Below are positions 26,405 to 36,447 of a DNA stretch of 64,000 nucleotides, in pieces. The position numbers and the translations under genes were made by a program. Source of the stretch: Candidatus Helarchaeota archaeon (GTDB lineage: Archaea > Asgardarchaeota > Lokiarchaeia > Helarchaeales > HEL-GB-A); assembly GCA_013375455.1 (NCBI GenBank), contig JABXJT010000017.1:16390-80389 (forward strand), given 5' to 3'. Below the pieces are notes generated by a model that was not told the DNA's origin, searched no databases, and saw only the letters and a program-made list of their open reading frames with translations. Numbering within the stretch: position 1 is the first letter of the stretch; each line of letters starts with the position of its first letter.

Positions 26405-27397
26405 TCAGAGGACGAAAAAAACGTCTGCAACTTGTAGCGCAAGAATGGCACCCAAGCCGAGAGAAATAGCAATTAATCCTGTCATATAAAAGGCGGTTTT
26501 AGGAGTTGGCCTTCGATATAAAATGTAATATGAAATATAAGTTAAACAACCGGTGAGCAATAGTCCTATAAGAATGGGTAAATCAATTTTAAGATGGGAA
26601 TAGGTATTAAAATCAAAATAGATTTTAAGTTCTATAGAGCTCATTGCTATAAATATTAAGGTTAATGCGATAAATCCAATTTTTGCATATTTTTCAAGGC
26701 CAACCGTTACTACTGTTGTCTTGACATTAGCTGCTTTATCAGCTTCATAATCGATCATAGGCGTTGGATATACAATGATGAAGGTGAGCATGCAGCTAAT
26801 AGGAACCACAAACCAACCGTACATCGAAATTAAACCAGTAAAATCAGAATAAATAAACCAACCATATACACTACCAATCATTCCAAAAGCCAAGACATTA
26901 ATTAAAATATCTAACCCTGTTTTTGCTTTAAACCTGAATGGTGGGGTAGTATAAAGAATTCCTGCCCCCACACCCAGCATCGCAAGAAAAAGATGAATGA
27001 TCGATAAAAATACAGATAAAATTATACCTAAACTAAAAAATATTAAGGCACTAACCAAACCAACCCATTTTGGCAATAAATTTCTATCGAAAATGTGGGG
27101 TAAACTCTTTTTTCGAGGATTTAATCTATCGGTTTCTACATCATAGTATGAATCTAAAGCAAAAAATCCACAACCCATAAAGAATCCAACGAGAATTGGT
27201 ATGATTAGAGCAAATAATGAAGGAAGACTACTGAATCCTAAACTTATGTATGAAAAAATAGCCCCCGCCACAAATGGCGCTGAAAAACCAATGCTAATAT
27301 ATATGCGATACAAATGAATTAAATAAAATATTTTTCGTAATAAACTAATTTCATTCACATTAATTTGGCTATCGTCATTCAAGTTTTCAGTTACCAT
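26405..27397 (-). CDS. UbiA-family prenyltransferase
   Basis: 330 residues with about eight or nine membrane helices. The two prenyl-diphosphate/Mg motifs are present as LDSYYDVETDRLNPRKK (the usual Asn of NDxxD is replaced) and PMIDYEADKAANVKTT. PPFRFKAKTG is typical of UbiA-type aromatic or quinone prenyltransferases. It could belong to quinone, heme O or lipid synthesis. The specific substrate cannot be read from the sequence. A perfect palindromic box 51 bases upstream puts it in the same regulon as the Hdr genes, which favours a redox cofactor (inference). Confidence 0.85.
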   Translation of the reverse strand: MVTENLNDDSQINVNEISLLRKIFYLIHLYRIYISIGFSAPFVAGAIFSYISLGFSSLPSLFALIIPILVGFFMGCGFFALDSYYDVETDRLNPRKKSLPHIFDRNLLPKWVGLVSALIFFSLGIILSVFLSIIHLFLAMLGVGAGILYTTPPFRFKAKTGLDILINVLAFGMIGSVYGWFIYSDFTGLISMYGWFVVPISCMLTFIIVYPTPMIDYEADKAANVKTTVVTVGLEKYAKIGFIALTLIFIAMSSIELKIYFDFNTYSHLKIDLPILIGLLLTGCLTYISYYILYRRPTPKTAFYMTGLIAISLGLGAILALQVADVFFVL

Positions 27398-27447
27398 TCA
27401 TCTCATCCTTTGAATTCAAATTCACTAAAAAGATTGTTAGGAGATCA

Positions 27448-27458
27448 TAACAATGTTA
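27448..27458. promoter_or_regulatory. perfect palindromic box TAACAATGTTA upstream of ubiA
   Basis: An 11-bp perfect palindrome 51 bases before the ubiA start, in the spacer divergent from the short mvhD gene. Confidence 0.65.
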
Positions 27459-27627
27459 TTATTAAAAATTTTCCATTACCTTGAAATTTCTTAATCGTTC
27501 CATTACGATTCAATGTTCAAACCTTAAAGAAATTTTAAAATAAAAGAATATTTTATTGTTATCATCGTGTTCGATTCAAATATAGGATATAGTAAAAAAA
27601 TTGAAAGGAAACAGCATAGGCTTTTTA

Positions 27628-27638
27628 AAAACAATGCT
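27628..27638. promoter_or_regulatory. weak palindromic box AAACAATGCTA
   Basis: A two-mismatch copy 16 bases before the probable ATG (27654) of the short mvhD gene. Listed because of its position; weak on its own. Confidence 0.3.
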
Positions 27639-27653
27639 ATTGCCTAAAAAATA

Positions 27654-28117
27654 ATGGAGGGAAAATAATCACGAAAAATATCGGAATTGTAAGTAAAAAT
27701 TTAGAAAAAAAATCAGAATTCGAACCATTAATATCATTTTTCGTTTGTAAATGGTGCGCTTACTCTGCAGCCGATTTGGCTGGTTCTAACCGACTACAAT
27801 ATCCCCCTAATATCAGAATCTTTATACTTCCATGTAGTGGGAAAATGGATATAATTTATGCGCTGAAAGCTTTTGAAAGAGGGATTGACGGCGTTTTGGT
27901 TTGTGGTTGTCCAAAAGATAAATGCCATAATGTTGATGGAAATGAAAAATCGAAGCAGATAGTTCAAATGGTCAAAAATATTTCAAAAAATATCGGAATT
28001 GATCCAAGCAGAATTGAAATGCATTTGATATCCGCAAGAAAATCGACAAAATTTGTAGAAATTGTTGAAAATTTTGTAGAACAAATAAGAAAACTTGGTC
28101 CAATTAAACCCAAATAA
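27654..28117 (+). CDS. mvhD: short MvhD-like Fe-S protein, start disrupted by an apparent 1-base deletion
   Basis: The main frame encodes VCKWCAYSAADLAGSNRLQY (through the MvhD core), FILPCSGKMD, VLVCGCPKDKCHNVDGN and ends at 28117. Its only usual start codon in frame is an internal TTG (27776), which would cut off the first Cys motif. An ATG at 27654 opens MEGK and then hits TAA. If one A is restored in the run 27662-27665, the protein aligns without gaps, residue for residue, with the first 23 residues of the paralogue at 41903. So this is a real single-base frameshift or a sequencing error. An intact gene would encode about 154 residues. It is convergent with an hdrA and probably serves one of the HdrA proteins. 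Confidence 0.75.
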
Positions 28118-28145
28118 TAAGTATTGATAAGAAAATCAAAAAATA

Positions 28146-31145
28146 TTAGCGATTGAGATTAATACTCTGAATTTGGGAAATAATTTCCGAATCATTAAAA
28201 TGTACTAATTCTGAAGCCCCACGCGGGCAGGATGCGGCACAGGCACCACATCCATGGCACTTCGTTGGAGTACAATATGCTATTTTTCTTTCACCGATTG
28301 ATATTAGTGATAAAGCATCGAAAGGACATTGTTCCGTGCAAATACCGCAGCCAACACAAATATCAGGATTAATTCTCGGCTTGATTCCCTCTAATTCAAT
28401 TTCATCTTTGGACATAAATGTGCAGGCCCTTGATACTGCACCTTTGGCTTGGGCGATTGTTTCATCGATGAATTTTGGAGAATGGGCCACTCCGCACAGG
28501 TATAATCCATTAGCAGAAAAATCAATGGGCCGGAGTTTCGTGTGGGCTTCCAAGAAGAATTGAAACTCATCCAAGGGTAGTTTTAATTGTGTCGTTAAAT
28601 TTTCATCAACATTTGGAACAATTCCAGCACTTAAAACCAATAAATCAGGTTTTATTTTTATGGTTTTCTTGAAAATATAGTCAAACACTAAAATTATAAG
28701 TTTCCCTTCCTCATATTTAAGAACTGGTTGTTTATTTGGCGTAAATCTTATGAATTTAACTCCCATTTCCCGAGCTTTTCGATAATATTCTTCTCTAAAA
28801 CCATAGCTTCTAATGTCCCTATATAGTACATACATATCGATATTAGGGTTTAATTGTTTAACTGCAATTGCATTTTTTAGTGCTTCCGAGCAACAAACCC
28901 TGCTACAATAGTTCCTCTCCTCACATCTCGAGCCAATACATTGAATCATCACGATAGTTTTGGTATCGCCCAAATTTTTATTGTAGATCCGCTCTTCTAA
29001 TTCTAACTGCGTTAAAACCCTATCATCTTTTCCGTAATTATACTCAGTAGGTGTATATTCTTTCCCACCAGTAGCGATTATGATCGTCCCAGCTTCAATT
29101 TGTTCTGTTTTTCCATTTGATGAAATTGTTGCAGAAAAATTTCCAATCGAACCGCCAATTTCTTTAATTTCAGCATCTAAGAAAACTTTAACTTTATCAT
29201 TTGAGTGAAGTTGGTTTTTCAGTGTTTCAATATGGGATGTTAAATCCTCTCCATTAGCTAAGAATTTTATTTTTTTTGCAATTCCACCGAGTTCAGGCGA
29301 TTTTTCAATTAAATAGGCTTGATAACCTTGTCGTGCCAATTGTAAGGCAGCACTCATTCCAGCTATTCCGCCTCCAATTACAATCCCCGCTTGGATCATT
29401 TTTATCGTATAATTATAAAGAGGTTCTTGTAATCGAGCTTTGGCAACTGCCATCGCCACCAAATCCTTCGCTTTTTCAGTTGCAGTTTTTGGATCGGCCC
29501 GATGGACCCAGGAGACGTGTTCTCGAATATTTGCCATTGAGAAAAGGTAAAAATTGAGGCCAGCTTCTCTAATGGTATTTTGGAATAGAGGTTCATGCGT
29601 ACGGGGGGTGCAGGATGCCACGACCACACGGTTTAAATCATATTCTTCAATTAAATCTTTCATTTTATCTTGCGTGTCCTGCGAACATGTATACAAATTC
29701 CTTTCAGCATGCACGACGTTTGGCAATTTTTTAGCAAATTCAACGACTTCAGGCACGTTTACGATCGAACCGATATTAATTCCACAATGGCAGATGAATA
29801 CGCCAATTCTGGGTTCTTGTTTGGAAATATCTTTTTCGGGAGGAAATTCTACGGGAGTGATCAGAGTATTTCTTGCAGTTGAAAGTAAAGCAGATGCCTC
29901 AGAAGCAGCGCCACTTGCTTCTGCAACGGTATCTGGAATATCCTTTGGACTTTTAAAAGTTCCACAGACATAAATACCTTCTTTTGATGTTTCCACGGGT
30001 GTAAGGGTGTTCGTACCGCAATAATTAAATCGATTTAAATCGATGCCAAAAATTTCACTATATTTCTTGTACGTCTCAGTACAAGCAAACCCGACTGAGA
30101 GAACGACCATATCGAATAATTCATCGACAATATTTTGATTTTCATCCTCATATCGTATTTCTAGCATTCCGACCTTTTGTTTAACACTTGAAACGCGTGT
30201 TTTAATGAATCGCACTCCATTAATTTTTTCTGCATTAACATAATATTTCTCGAAACCTTTTCCAAATGCCCGGATATCCATGTAAAATATCGTAGGCTCG
30301 ATGTTGGGGTCGTGTTCTCTTGCGATGACGGCTTCCTTAATTGCGTACATGCAGCAAACGGACGAGCAGAAGTCATTCCCTATTGAGATATCTCTGGATC
30401 CGATACATTGCAACCAAGCTATTTTTTTAGGGGGCATTCCATCGGACGGTCTTAATACGTGCCCATCAAACGGTCCAGAGGCACTTAGAATCCTCTCGAA
30501 TTCAAGACTGGTCACGACATTCGGAAGTCTATCATACCCAAATTCTTTCTTTATGAGAGGATCAAAAATCTTAGCGCCCGGTGCCAAGATAATCGCACCA
30601 ACATTGAGTTCAATAAATTCTTCTTCCTGTTCATAATTGACAGCATTAGCCTCGCATAATTGAGTGCAGAGTCCGCAGCCTAAGCAAAAATTCTTATCGA
30701 TTGCTGAAACTTTTGGAATTGCTTGCGGATATCTCACGGAAATACAACTTTTTATTCGCAACCCAGCATCGTAATCGTTCAATACTTCGATTGGACATAA
30801 AGTTGAGCACGTTCCACAGCCGGTACATTTAGTGACATCGATATAACTGGCCTTTTTACGAAGAGTCACCTTAAAATTTCCTGCGGATCCTTCAACTTTA
30901 TCGACATCAGCATACGAAATGATTTCTATGTTAGGATGGCGTCCAGTAGCGACGAGTTTTGGACTCACAATGCACATAGCACAATCGTTCGTGGGGAATG
31001 TTTTGTCAAGTTGACTCATTATGCCTCCAATAGCTGATAAGGTCTCCACGACGTAGACTTTATATCCAGAATCGGCTAGATCTAGGGAGGTTTGCATTCC
31101 AGCAATGCCACCACCAACAACTAGCACAGCACCGACTTTTGACAT
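28146..31145 (-). CDS. hdrA: HdrA-like flavoprotein, double-module form
   Basis: 999 residues with the same two-module plan as its upstream neighbour. It has VLVVGGGIAGMQTSLDLA, an intact TFPTNDCAMCIVSPK segment (about 49-63), ferredoxin motifs CTGCGTCSTLCPIE and CLGCGLCTQLCE, then the second module from about 455 (FICHCGINIGSIVN, GGGIAGMSAALQLA, CSRVCCSEAL) and the terminal CVGCGICTEQCPFDA and CHGCGACAASCPRGA. GGTGAAG precedes the ATG. Last gene of the seven-gene operon; 48 bases separate it from the tandem hdrA upstream, to which it is strongly similar, so the pair arose by duplication. Confidence 0.93.
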   Translation of the reverse strand: MSKVGAVLVVGGGIAGMQTSLDLADSGYKVYVVETLSAIGGIMSQLDKTFPTNDCAMCIVSPKLVATGRHPNIEIISYADVDKVEGSAGNFKVTLRKKASYIDVTKCTGCGTCSTLCPIEVLNDYDAGLRIKSCISVRYPQAIPKVSAIDKNFCLGCGLCTQLCEANAVNYEQEEEFIELNVGAIILAPGAKIFDPLIKKEFGYDRLPNVVTSLEFERILSASGPFDGHVLRPSDGMPPKKIAWLQCIGSRDISIGNDFCSSVCCMYAIKEAVIAREHDPNIEPTIFYMDIRAFGKGFEKYYVNAEKINGVRFIKTRVSSVKQKVGMLEIRYEDENQNIVDELFDMVVLSVGFACTETYKKYSEIFGIDLNRFNYCGTNTLTPVETSKEGIYVCGTFKSPKDIPDTVAEASGAASEASALLSTARNTLITPVEFPPEKDISKQEPRIGVFICHCGINIGSIVNVPEVVEFAKKLPNVVHAERNLYTCSQDTQDKMKDLIEEYDLNRVVVASCTPRTHEPLFQNTIREAGLNFYLFSMANIREHVSWVHRADPKTATEKAKDLVAMAVAKARLQEPLYNYTIKMIQAGIVIGGGIAGMSAALQLARQGYQAYLIEKSPELGGIAKKIKFLANGEDLTSHIETLKNQLHSNDKVKVFLDAEIKEIGGSIGNFSATISSNGKTEQIEAGTIIIATGGKEYTPTEYNYGKDDRVLTQLELEERIYNKNLGDTKTIVMIQCIGSRCEERNYCSRVCCSEALKNAIAVKQLNPNIDMYVLYRDIRSYGFREEYYRKAREMGVKFIRFTPNKQPVLKYEEGKLIILVFDYIFKKTIKIKPDLLVLSAGIVPNVDENLTTQLKLPLDEFQFFLEAHTKLRPIDFSANGLYLCGVAHSPKFIDETIAQAKGAVSRACTFMSKDEIELEGIKPRINPDICVGCGICTEQCPFDALSLISIGERKIAYCTPTKCHGCGACAASCPRGASELVHFNDSEIISQIQSINLNR

Positions 31146-31193
31146 GTAACTTCTTCACCTAAATTCATTTTTATTATTTGAACCTAGTTCATT

Positions 31194-34100
31194 TCAACCA
31201 TTTGAAATTAAACCCATCTTTACCTGAGAAATGATCTCACCGTCGGTAAAATGTGGCATGGATATTGCTCTTTGAGGGCAACTTGATGCACAAGTTCCAC
31301 AGCCCTTACAATTAGCTTTATTATTATTAGCTCTTTTTCCTGCTTCAGTCTTCTCCAAAGCCATCGCTTCATACGGACAGACACTTTCACATAGTCCGCA
31401 CCCAAGGCATTTTTCCTGATCCACGCGCGCATAGATTCCTTCTAATTCAATCTCCTCTTTAGAGAGGAACGTGCAGGCTCTTGATACTGCTCCCTTGGCT
31501 TGGGCAATGGTTTCATCAATGAACTTTGGGGAATGGGCTAATCCACAAAGAAAGATGCCATCGTTAGCGAAATCGAGGGGTCGGAGCTTCATATGAGCTT
31601 CCAAGAAGAACTCATTCTCATCCAGGGGTATTTTCAGTTGAGTGTTTAAGTCTTTATCAATATTTGGGAGGATTGCGCTACTTAATATTAGAAGACCAGG
31701 TTTTAATGCTAATTTTCTTCCAAGAATTTTGTCTTTAATATATAAGACTAGTTTACTATCCTTGTGTTCAAGAACGGGTTCATTTTCATCATCAAATCTA
31801 ATAAATTTCACGCCTAATTCGCGTGCCCTTCGATACAAGAACTCTCTGAAACCGTAGCTCCTGATATCCTTGTTTAAAATGTAAACATTTATTCCCGAAT
31901 CTGCTTCCTTCAGTGCTATTGCATTTTTCAAGGCCTCAGCACAACAAACGCGACTGCAATAATTTCTTTCCTCGCACCGCGAACCGACACATTGTATCAT
32001 AACTACATTCTTGATATTTTTCAAATCTTTATTGAAAATCCGTTCTTCCAGTTCTGATTGAGTTAAAACTCTTTCATCCTTTCCATAATTGTATTCAGTT
32101 GGGAGATATTCCGTGCCCCCCGTAGCTACGATAATAATCCCCGCCTCAATTTGTTCGGTTTCGCCTCTAGAAGTTACGGTTGCCGAGAAACTTCCAACCG
32201 ATCCGCCAATTTCATCAATTTTTGCATCTAGAAACACTTTAATCTTTTCATTTGAGTTGAGTTGATTTTTAAGCAATTCTATGCAGGATGCAGGAGATGT
32301 TCCATCAGCTAAATATTTAATTTTGTTCACTAAACCCCCTAATTCAGAACTTTTTTCAATTAAATATGCCTGAAAGCCTTGTCTAGCTATTTCCAAGGCG
32401 GCAGTCATCCCAGCGATTCCTCCGCCAATCACTATTCCGGACTGAGTCATCTTTACATAAACATTGTAAATGGGTTCTTGTAGGGCGGCTTTTCCGGCTG
32501 CCATTGCAACCAAATATTTTGCTTTTGCAGTAGCACCTACAGGATCTGATCGATGCACCCAAGAACAATGTTCGCGGATATTTGCCATTGAAAAGAGATA
32601 AAAATTCAAACCTGCTTCTCTTATGGTATTTTGAAATAAAGGTTCGTGGGTTCTTGGGCTACATGAGGCGACTACGACTCGGTTAATATTTTTCTCTTTA
32701 ATTATTTTTTTAATTTTTTCTTGAGTATCGGGAGAACACGTATATAAATTCCTTTCAGCGTGAACAACATTTGGTAATGTCTTGGCAAATTCGACGACTT
32801 CAGGCACGTTCACAACTGCCCCAATATTGATACCACAATGACAAATGAATACTCCAACCCTAGGTTCTTCTTCTGAAATATCTGTTTCAGGCGGATATTC
32901 TTTTTGAACCGTCAAGGTATTTCTTTGGGTAGCCAGCAAGGAGGATGCTTCTGCAGCGGCACCACTCGCTTCTGCCACGGTATCTGGAATATCTTTGGGA
33001 CTTTTTAAAGTGCCGCATACAAATATCCCTTCTTTACTTGTTCTCAGTGGTGCAAAGGTACCTGTATCGATAAAATTATATTCATTTAGTTTAACTCCGA
33101 AGATTTCTTCTAGTTTCTTATATTCTTCGGGGCAGGAAAATCCAATAGAGAGAACTATCATATCAAAATTTTCATCGATAATATCTCCATTTTCATCTTC
33201 AAATCTAATTTGAAGCGCGTCACCGTGTTGTTTAATCTGTGAAACGCGTGCTCTGGTGAATTTAACCCCGTTAATTTTTCCTGCATTAACATAATATTTC
33301 TCGAATCCTTTCCCAAATGCACGCATATCCATAAAAAAGATGTGCGGCTCAATATTCGGATCGTGTTCTCGCGCAATAATGGCTTCTTTAACTGAATACA
33401 TGCAGCAGACAGAGGAGCAATAGTTTTTACCAATAGATTCATCTCTGGAGCCCAAACAATTTAGCCACGCAATTTTTTTAGGCGGCATTCCATCGGAAGG
33501 TTTGAGGACATGCCCATCAAAAGGGCCAGAAGCACTAAGAAGTCTCTCAAATTCGAGACTAGTTAATACATTCGGAAGCCTTCCATACCCATATGATTTC
33601 TTTATTTTAGGGTCAGTTGGTTCAGCTCCTATTGCTAAAATAATCGATCCAACATTCAACTTCAATTCTTTTTCACTTTGCGTGTAATCGATAGCCTCAG
33701 CTTCGCAAAGTTGGCTACATAAACCACATCCTAGGCAGAAGTCTTTATCAATTGCCGAAACTTTCGGAATTGCTTGCGGATATCGCACGTAAATGCAACT
33801 TCTTTCTCTTAATCCAGCATCATAATCATTAATCACTTCAATGGGACAGATGAGCTCGCAACTTGCACATCCTGTACATTTGGTTGTATCTATGTAGCGA
33901 GGTTTTTGGAGGATCGTGACCTCAAAATTTCCCGCCTCGCCCTCAACTTTTTGAATTTCAGAATAGGTAATAACTTCAATATTATGATGGCGTCCTGTTG
34001 AAACCAATTTTGGAGCCATAATGCACATTGCGCAATCATTCGTAGGAAATGTTTTATCTAACTGGCTCATTATGCCTCCAATCGCTGTTAATTTTTCCAA

Positions 34101-34196
34101 AATATAAACTTTAAACCCTGAGTTGGCGAGATCCAGAGAGGCCTGCATTCCTGCAATACCTCCCCCAACAACTAATACAGACCCTAATTTTGACAT
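31194..34196 (-). CDS. hdrA: HdrA-like flavoprotein, double-module form (tandem copy)
   Basis: 1000 residues, same domain order as the downstream copy, with TFPTNDCAMCIMAPK intact, CTGCASCELICPIE, CLGCGLCSQLCE, FICHCGINIGAVVN, GGGIAGMTAALEIA, CSRVCCAEAL, and terminal CLGCGLCESVCPYEA and CKGCGTCASSCPQRA. The terminal ferredoxin sequence is closer to that of the 37333-40353 protein than to its tandem neighbour, a hint of domain exchange. GAGGATT precedes the ATG and only one base separates it from mvhD. Confidence 0.93.
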   Translation of the reverse strand: MSKLGSVLVVGGGIAGMQASLDLANSGFKVYILEKLTAIGGIMSQLDKTFPTNDCAMCIMAPKLVSTGRHHNIEVITYSEIQKVEGEAGNFEVTILQKPRYIDTTKCTGCASCELICPIEVINDYDAGLRERSCIYVRYPQAIPKVSAIDKDFCLGCGLCSQLCEAEAIDYTQSEKELKLNVGSIILAIGAEPTDPKIKKSYGYGRLPNVLTSLEFERLLSASGPFDGHVLKPSDGMPPKKIAWLNCLGSRDESIGKNYCSSVCCMYSVKEAIIAREHDPNIEPHIFFMDMRAFGKGFEKYYVNAGKINGVKFTRARVSQIKQHGDALQIRFEDENGDIIDENFDMIVLSIGFSCPEEYKKLEEIFGVKLNEYNFIDTGTFAPLRTSKEGIFVCGTLKSPKDIPDTVAEASGAAAEASSLLATQRNTLTVQKEYPPETDISEEEPRVGVFICHCGINIGAVVNVPEVVEFAKTLPNVVHAERNLYTCSPDTQEKIKKIIKEKNINRVVVASCSPRTHEPLFQNTIREAGLNFYLFSMANIREHCSWVHRSDPVGATAKAKYLVAMAAGKAALQEPIYNVYVKMTQSGIVIGGGIAGMTAALEIARQGFQAYLIEKSSELGGLVNKIKYLADGTSPASCIELLKNQLNSNEKIKVFLDAKIDEIGGSVGSFSATVTSRGETEQIEAGIIIVATGGTEYLPTEYNYGKDERVLTQSELEERIFNKDLKNIKNVVMIQCVGSRCEERNYCSRVCCAEALKNAIALKEADSGINVYILNKDIRSYGFREFLYRRARELGVKFIRFDDENEPVLEHKDSKLVLYIKDKILGRKLALKPGLLILSSAILPNIDKDLNTQLKIPLDENEFFLEAHMKLRPLDFANDGIFLCGLAHSPKFIDETIAQAKGAVSRACTFLSKEEIELEGIYARVDQEKCLGCGLCESVCPYEAMALEKTEAGKRANNNKANCKGCGTCASSCPQRAISMPHFTDGEIISQVKMGLISNG

Positions 34197-34197
34197 T

Positions 34198-34953
34198 TTA
34201 ATCCTCTATTACAGCGAATTTGGCATCATGTCCAACCATTACTAATTGAACTTTTTGTTTGGTTTTTAAAGCTAGTAAATGTTTCATAATGAGTTCAGTT
34301 GGTATTGTAAGATCTTCAGCAATATCTATTGCGGTCTTCGGCTCATCTCTGATTGAGTGAATTATCCTCTGTCTTACAATTTCCGCATCAATAATTTTGT
34401 CTATTAATTCTATGTATTCTTCTTCGGGCATCGTTTCATTATACACATTTCCCAATTCTATTAATTGTCGGCTTTTTCCGACTAACCAGCGAAAATTAAA
34501 ATCAGCACAAATAGCCTGTATGATTTCTAATTCTTGTTCTAATTTTTCCTTCGATTCCAATGATATTGGACCTAACTTTGAAGTGAGTTCCGAGTAATTA
34601 GTCATCGTATTTCGAAATTTCTCAGCTTCAGAAGCAGAAATCCATTCCAACATGATTCGATCTGGATTAATTCCAATCTTTTCTAACAGTTTTTTAACAA
34701 AGAGAATTTTGTACCTAGCATTATAATTACCTGAAATGTAGTGACAATCAGCAGGATGACAACCTGTTACCAATACGCCATCGGCACCTAATCGCAACGC
34801 TTCAATTAAAAAATATGGATCTATTCGACCACTACACATCACTCGTATTATTCGGATATGTGGAGGGTACTGTAATCTTGAGACCCCAGCGAGATCTGCA
34901 CCTGCATATGAGCACCAATTACAAGTAAAAGCAAAAAGCTTTGGTTCAGACAA
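34198..34953 (-). CDS. mvhD: MvhD-like Fe-S subunit with winged-helix-like extension
   Basis: 251 residues. The N-terminal MvhD domain is clean: CNWCSYAGADLAGVSRLQYP, RVMCSGRIDPYF, then VLVTGCHPADCHYISGN. The C-terminal ~100 residues (IIHSIRDEPKTAIDIAEDL then MKHLLALKTKQKVQL) are winged-helix-like, as in the copy at 23805. The start is TTG 34953 with AGGAGTG upstream. It sits between hdrB and hdrA, the normal place for the electron-input subunit of HdrA. Confidence 0.92.
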   Translation of the reverse strand: MSEPKLFAFTCNWCSYAGADLAGVSRLQYPPHIRIIRVMCSGRIDPYFLIEALRLGADGVLVTGCHPADCHYISGNYNARYKILFVKKLLEKIGINPDRIMLEWISASEAEKFRNTMTNYSELTSKLGPISLESKEKLEQELEIIQAICADFNFRWLVGKSRQLIELGNVYNETMPEEEYIELIDKIIDAEIVRQRIIHSIRDEPKTAIDIAEDLTIPTELIMKHLLALKTKQKVQLVMVGHDAKFAVIED

Positions 34954-34968
34954 TTTCTATTACACTCC

Positions 34969-35844
34969 TTATTCACTAATTTTAGCCATAATCTTTTTAG
35001 GTTTAATCCGGTGGAGATTCAATCCTAGACCTTTGGGATTAAGTCCAAAAGCTATTCCTAATAGTTCAGTTAAGTGGATCGGAGCAATTTGGTATTGTTC
35101 CTTATATTTCCGTTGGATGTCAAACTGGCCTAAATCAAACGTGAAATAACACATTGGGCAGGCTAAAACGAGACCATCCACGTCTAATTCTTTTAGAGAA
35201 ATTAATTTCTGACGAGGAATTTCATCGGCAGCCTTGTCATCGACGCCCTTGAGCGAACCACCACAACAAACGTATTTTCCTTCATATTCCACGGTTTTCG
35301 CACCTAGTAATTCAACAATTTCATCAATAGACCGAGGAATTTCAGGGTCATCGAATTCCACCACGCTATGGGGTCGTATTAAATGGCATCCATAGAATGT
35401 GCCGAAAACCATATCGGTTAATGGTCTTTTAATATTAGCCTGGATTTTCTCACGGATTTTATCTTCATTTATTACTTGTACAAAATGTTTCACTTCGATT
35501 GTTCCCTTAAATTCTTTTCCAATTTCTTTTAGAATCTCATTGATTTTCTTTCGATCCGCTTCATCTTCTTTCAAATGTTTATTAGCTTTCTTTAGATTCT
35601 TAAAGCACCCATTACAGAGAGTAATAATATCTAAATTTCGTTCTTCGGCGAGACAAAGGTTTCTGGCAGCTAATGCTAAAGCAGTATCATAAGAAACAGA
35701 GGAAACGACTACAGGCGCACAACAATGAAAATTTGGTTCACGCTCAATTTGAATTCCCAAAATTTCGCACACTTGTATGAATGAAGCTTCAAAACTTGGG
35801 TCCTTGGCTAATACGGTGCAACCAGGGAAAAATAAAAACTTCAT
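34969..35844 (-). CDS. hdrB: heterodisulfide reductase subunit B
   Basis: 291 residues, MKFLFFPGC start, two CCG domains (CCAPVVVSS with LCNGCFKNLKK; CCGGSLKGV with CPMCYFTFDLG). Close paralogue of the 24577 gene. GGAGTGATT precedes the ATG. It pairs with the HdrC encoded 6 bases upstream. Confidence 0.94.
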   Translation of the reverse strand: MKFLFFPGCTVLAKDPSFEASFIQVCEILGIQIEREPNFHCCAPVVVSSVSYDTALALAARNLCLAEERNLDIITLCNGCFKNLKKANKHLKEDEADRKKINEILKEIGKEFKGTIEVKHFVQVINEDKIREKIQANIKRPLTDMVFGTFYGCHLIRPHSVVEFDDPEIPRSIDEIVELLGAKTVEYEGKYVCCGGSLKGVDDKAADEIPRQKLISLKELDVDGLVLACPMCYFTFDLGQFDIQRKYKEQYQIAPIHLTELLGIAFGLNPKGLGLNLHRIKPKKIMAKISE

Positions 35845-35850
35845 TATTAA

Positions 35851-36435
35851 TCACTCCTTTTTTTTCATTGGGAAATCTGTATTTTCGAAAATTTGGTCTA
35901 TTTCCTTTAAGACATCACCTGGAACAGGACCGACTCTTGGTAAATTTAGTTTTTCTCTTCTAACCTCTACTGCTTCTGGAACCTCTGTCACTCGACCAGT
36001 TGTCTTGATTGCATTTGCAGCAAATTTTATGTGTGTGGGAATAATTCCTTTTTTAGCTGCCATATTGCGCAAAGTTATCCATATTGCTGGTAATTCTACT
36101 CCTTGCGGGCATCTTTCCGCGCAAAAATAGCATTCCGTGCATAACCAAATAATATTATCATTTAAAACTTCATCCCTTAATCCGAAAATAATTTTTCGGA
36201 TTAATTTCTTCGTATTCTGACCAAAATCTGTTACGGGGCAGCCCGACACGCAAGTTCCACACTGATAGCAATAATACACGTTCTGGTGGCTCAATTCCTT
36301 AACTTCATCCGGAAAAGTGTAGTCAAGAGTATCATCGTCGAGGATTTCTACTAATTCTTCTTTACTAGATGCTTTAGGTCCTTCAAATTCTTCTTTCATA
36401 GGTGCTTTGCTTTCTTCATTTTCCACAAATCTCAC
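35851..36435 (-). CDS. hdrC: heterodisulfide reductase subunit C
   Basis: Up to 194 residues. The 4Fe-4S motifs are CYQCGTCVSGCPVTDFG and CTECYFCAERCPQGV. The N-terminal ~45 residues are acidic and poorly conserved. GTG 36435 is the longest start; GTG 36426, which is better placed behind GGGTGA, or ATG 36399 are alternatives. It is a central gene of the long hdr operon. Confidence 0.92.
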   Translation of the reverse strand: MRFVENEESKAPMKEEFEGPKASSKEELVEILDDDTLDYTFPDEVKELSHQNVYYCYQCGTCVSGCPVTDFGQNTKKLIRKIIFGLRDEVLNDNIIWLCTECYFCAERCPQGVELPAIWITLRNMAAKKGIIPTHIKFAANAIKTTGRVTEVPEAVEVRREKLNLPRVGPVPGDVLKEIDQIFENTDFPMKKKE

Positions 36436-36447
36436 CCTTCATTTTTT

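Noticed and set aside
29276..29973. Several plus-strand ORFs of 70-139 residues opposite the hdrA genes
   Set aside because: They recur at equivalent places opposite each hdrA paralogue because the coding strands are similar; they are shadows.
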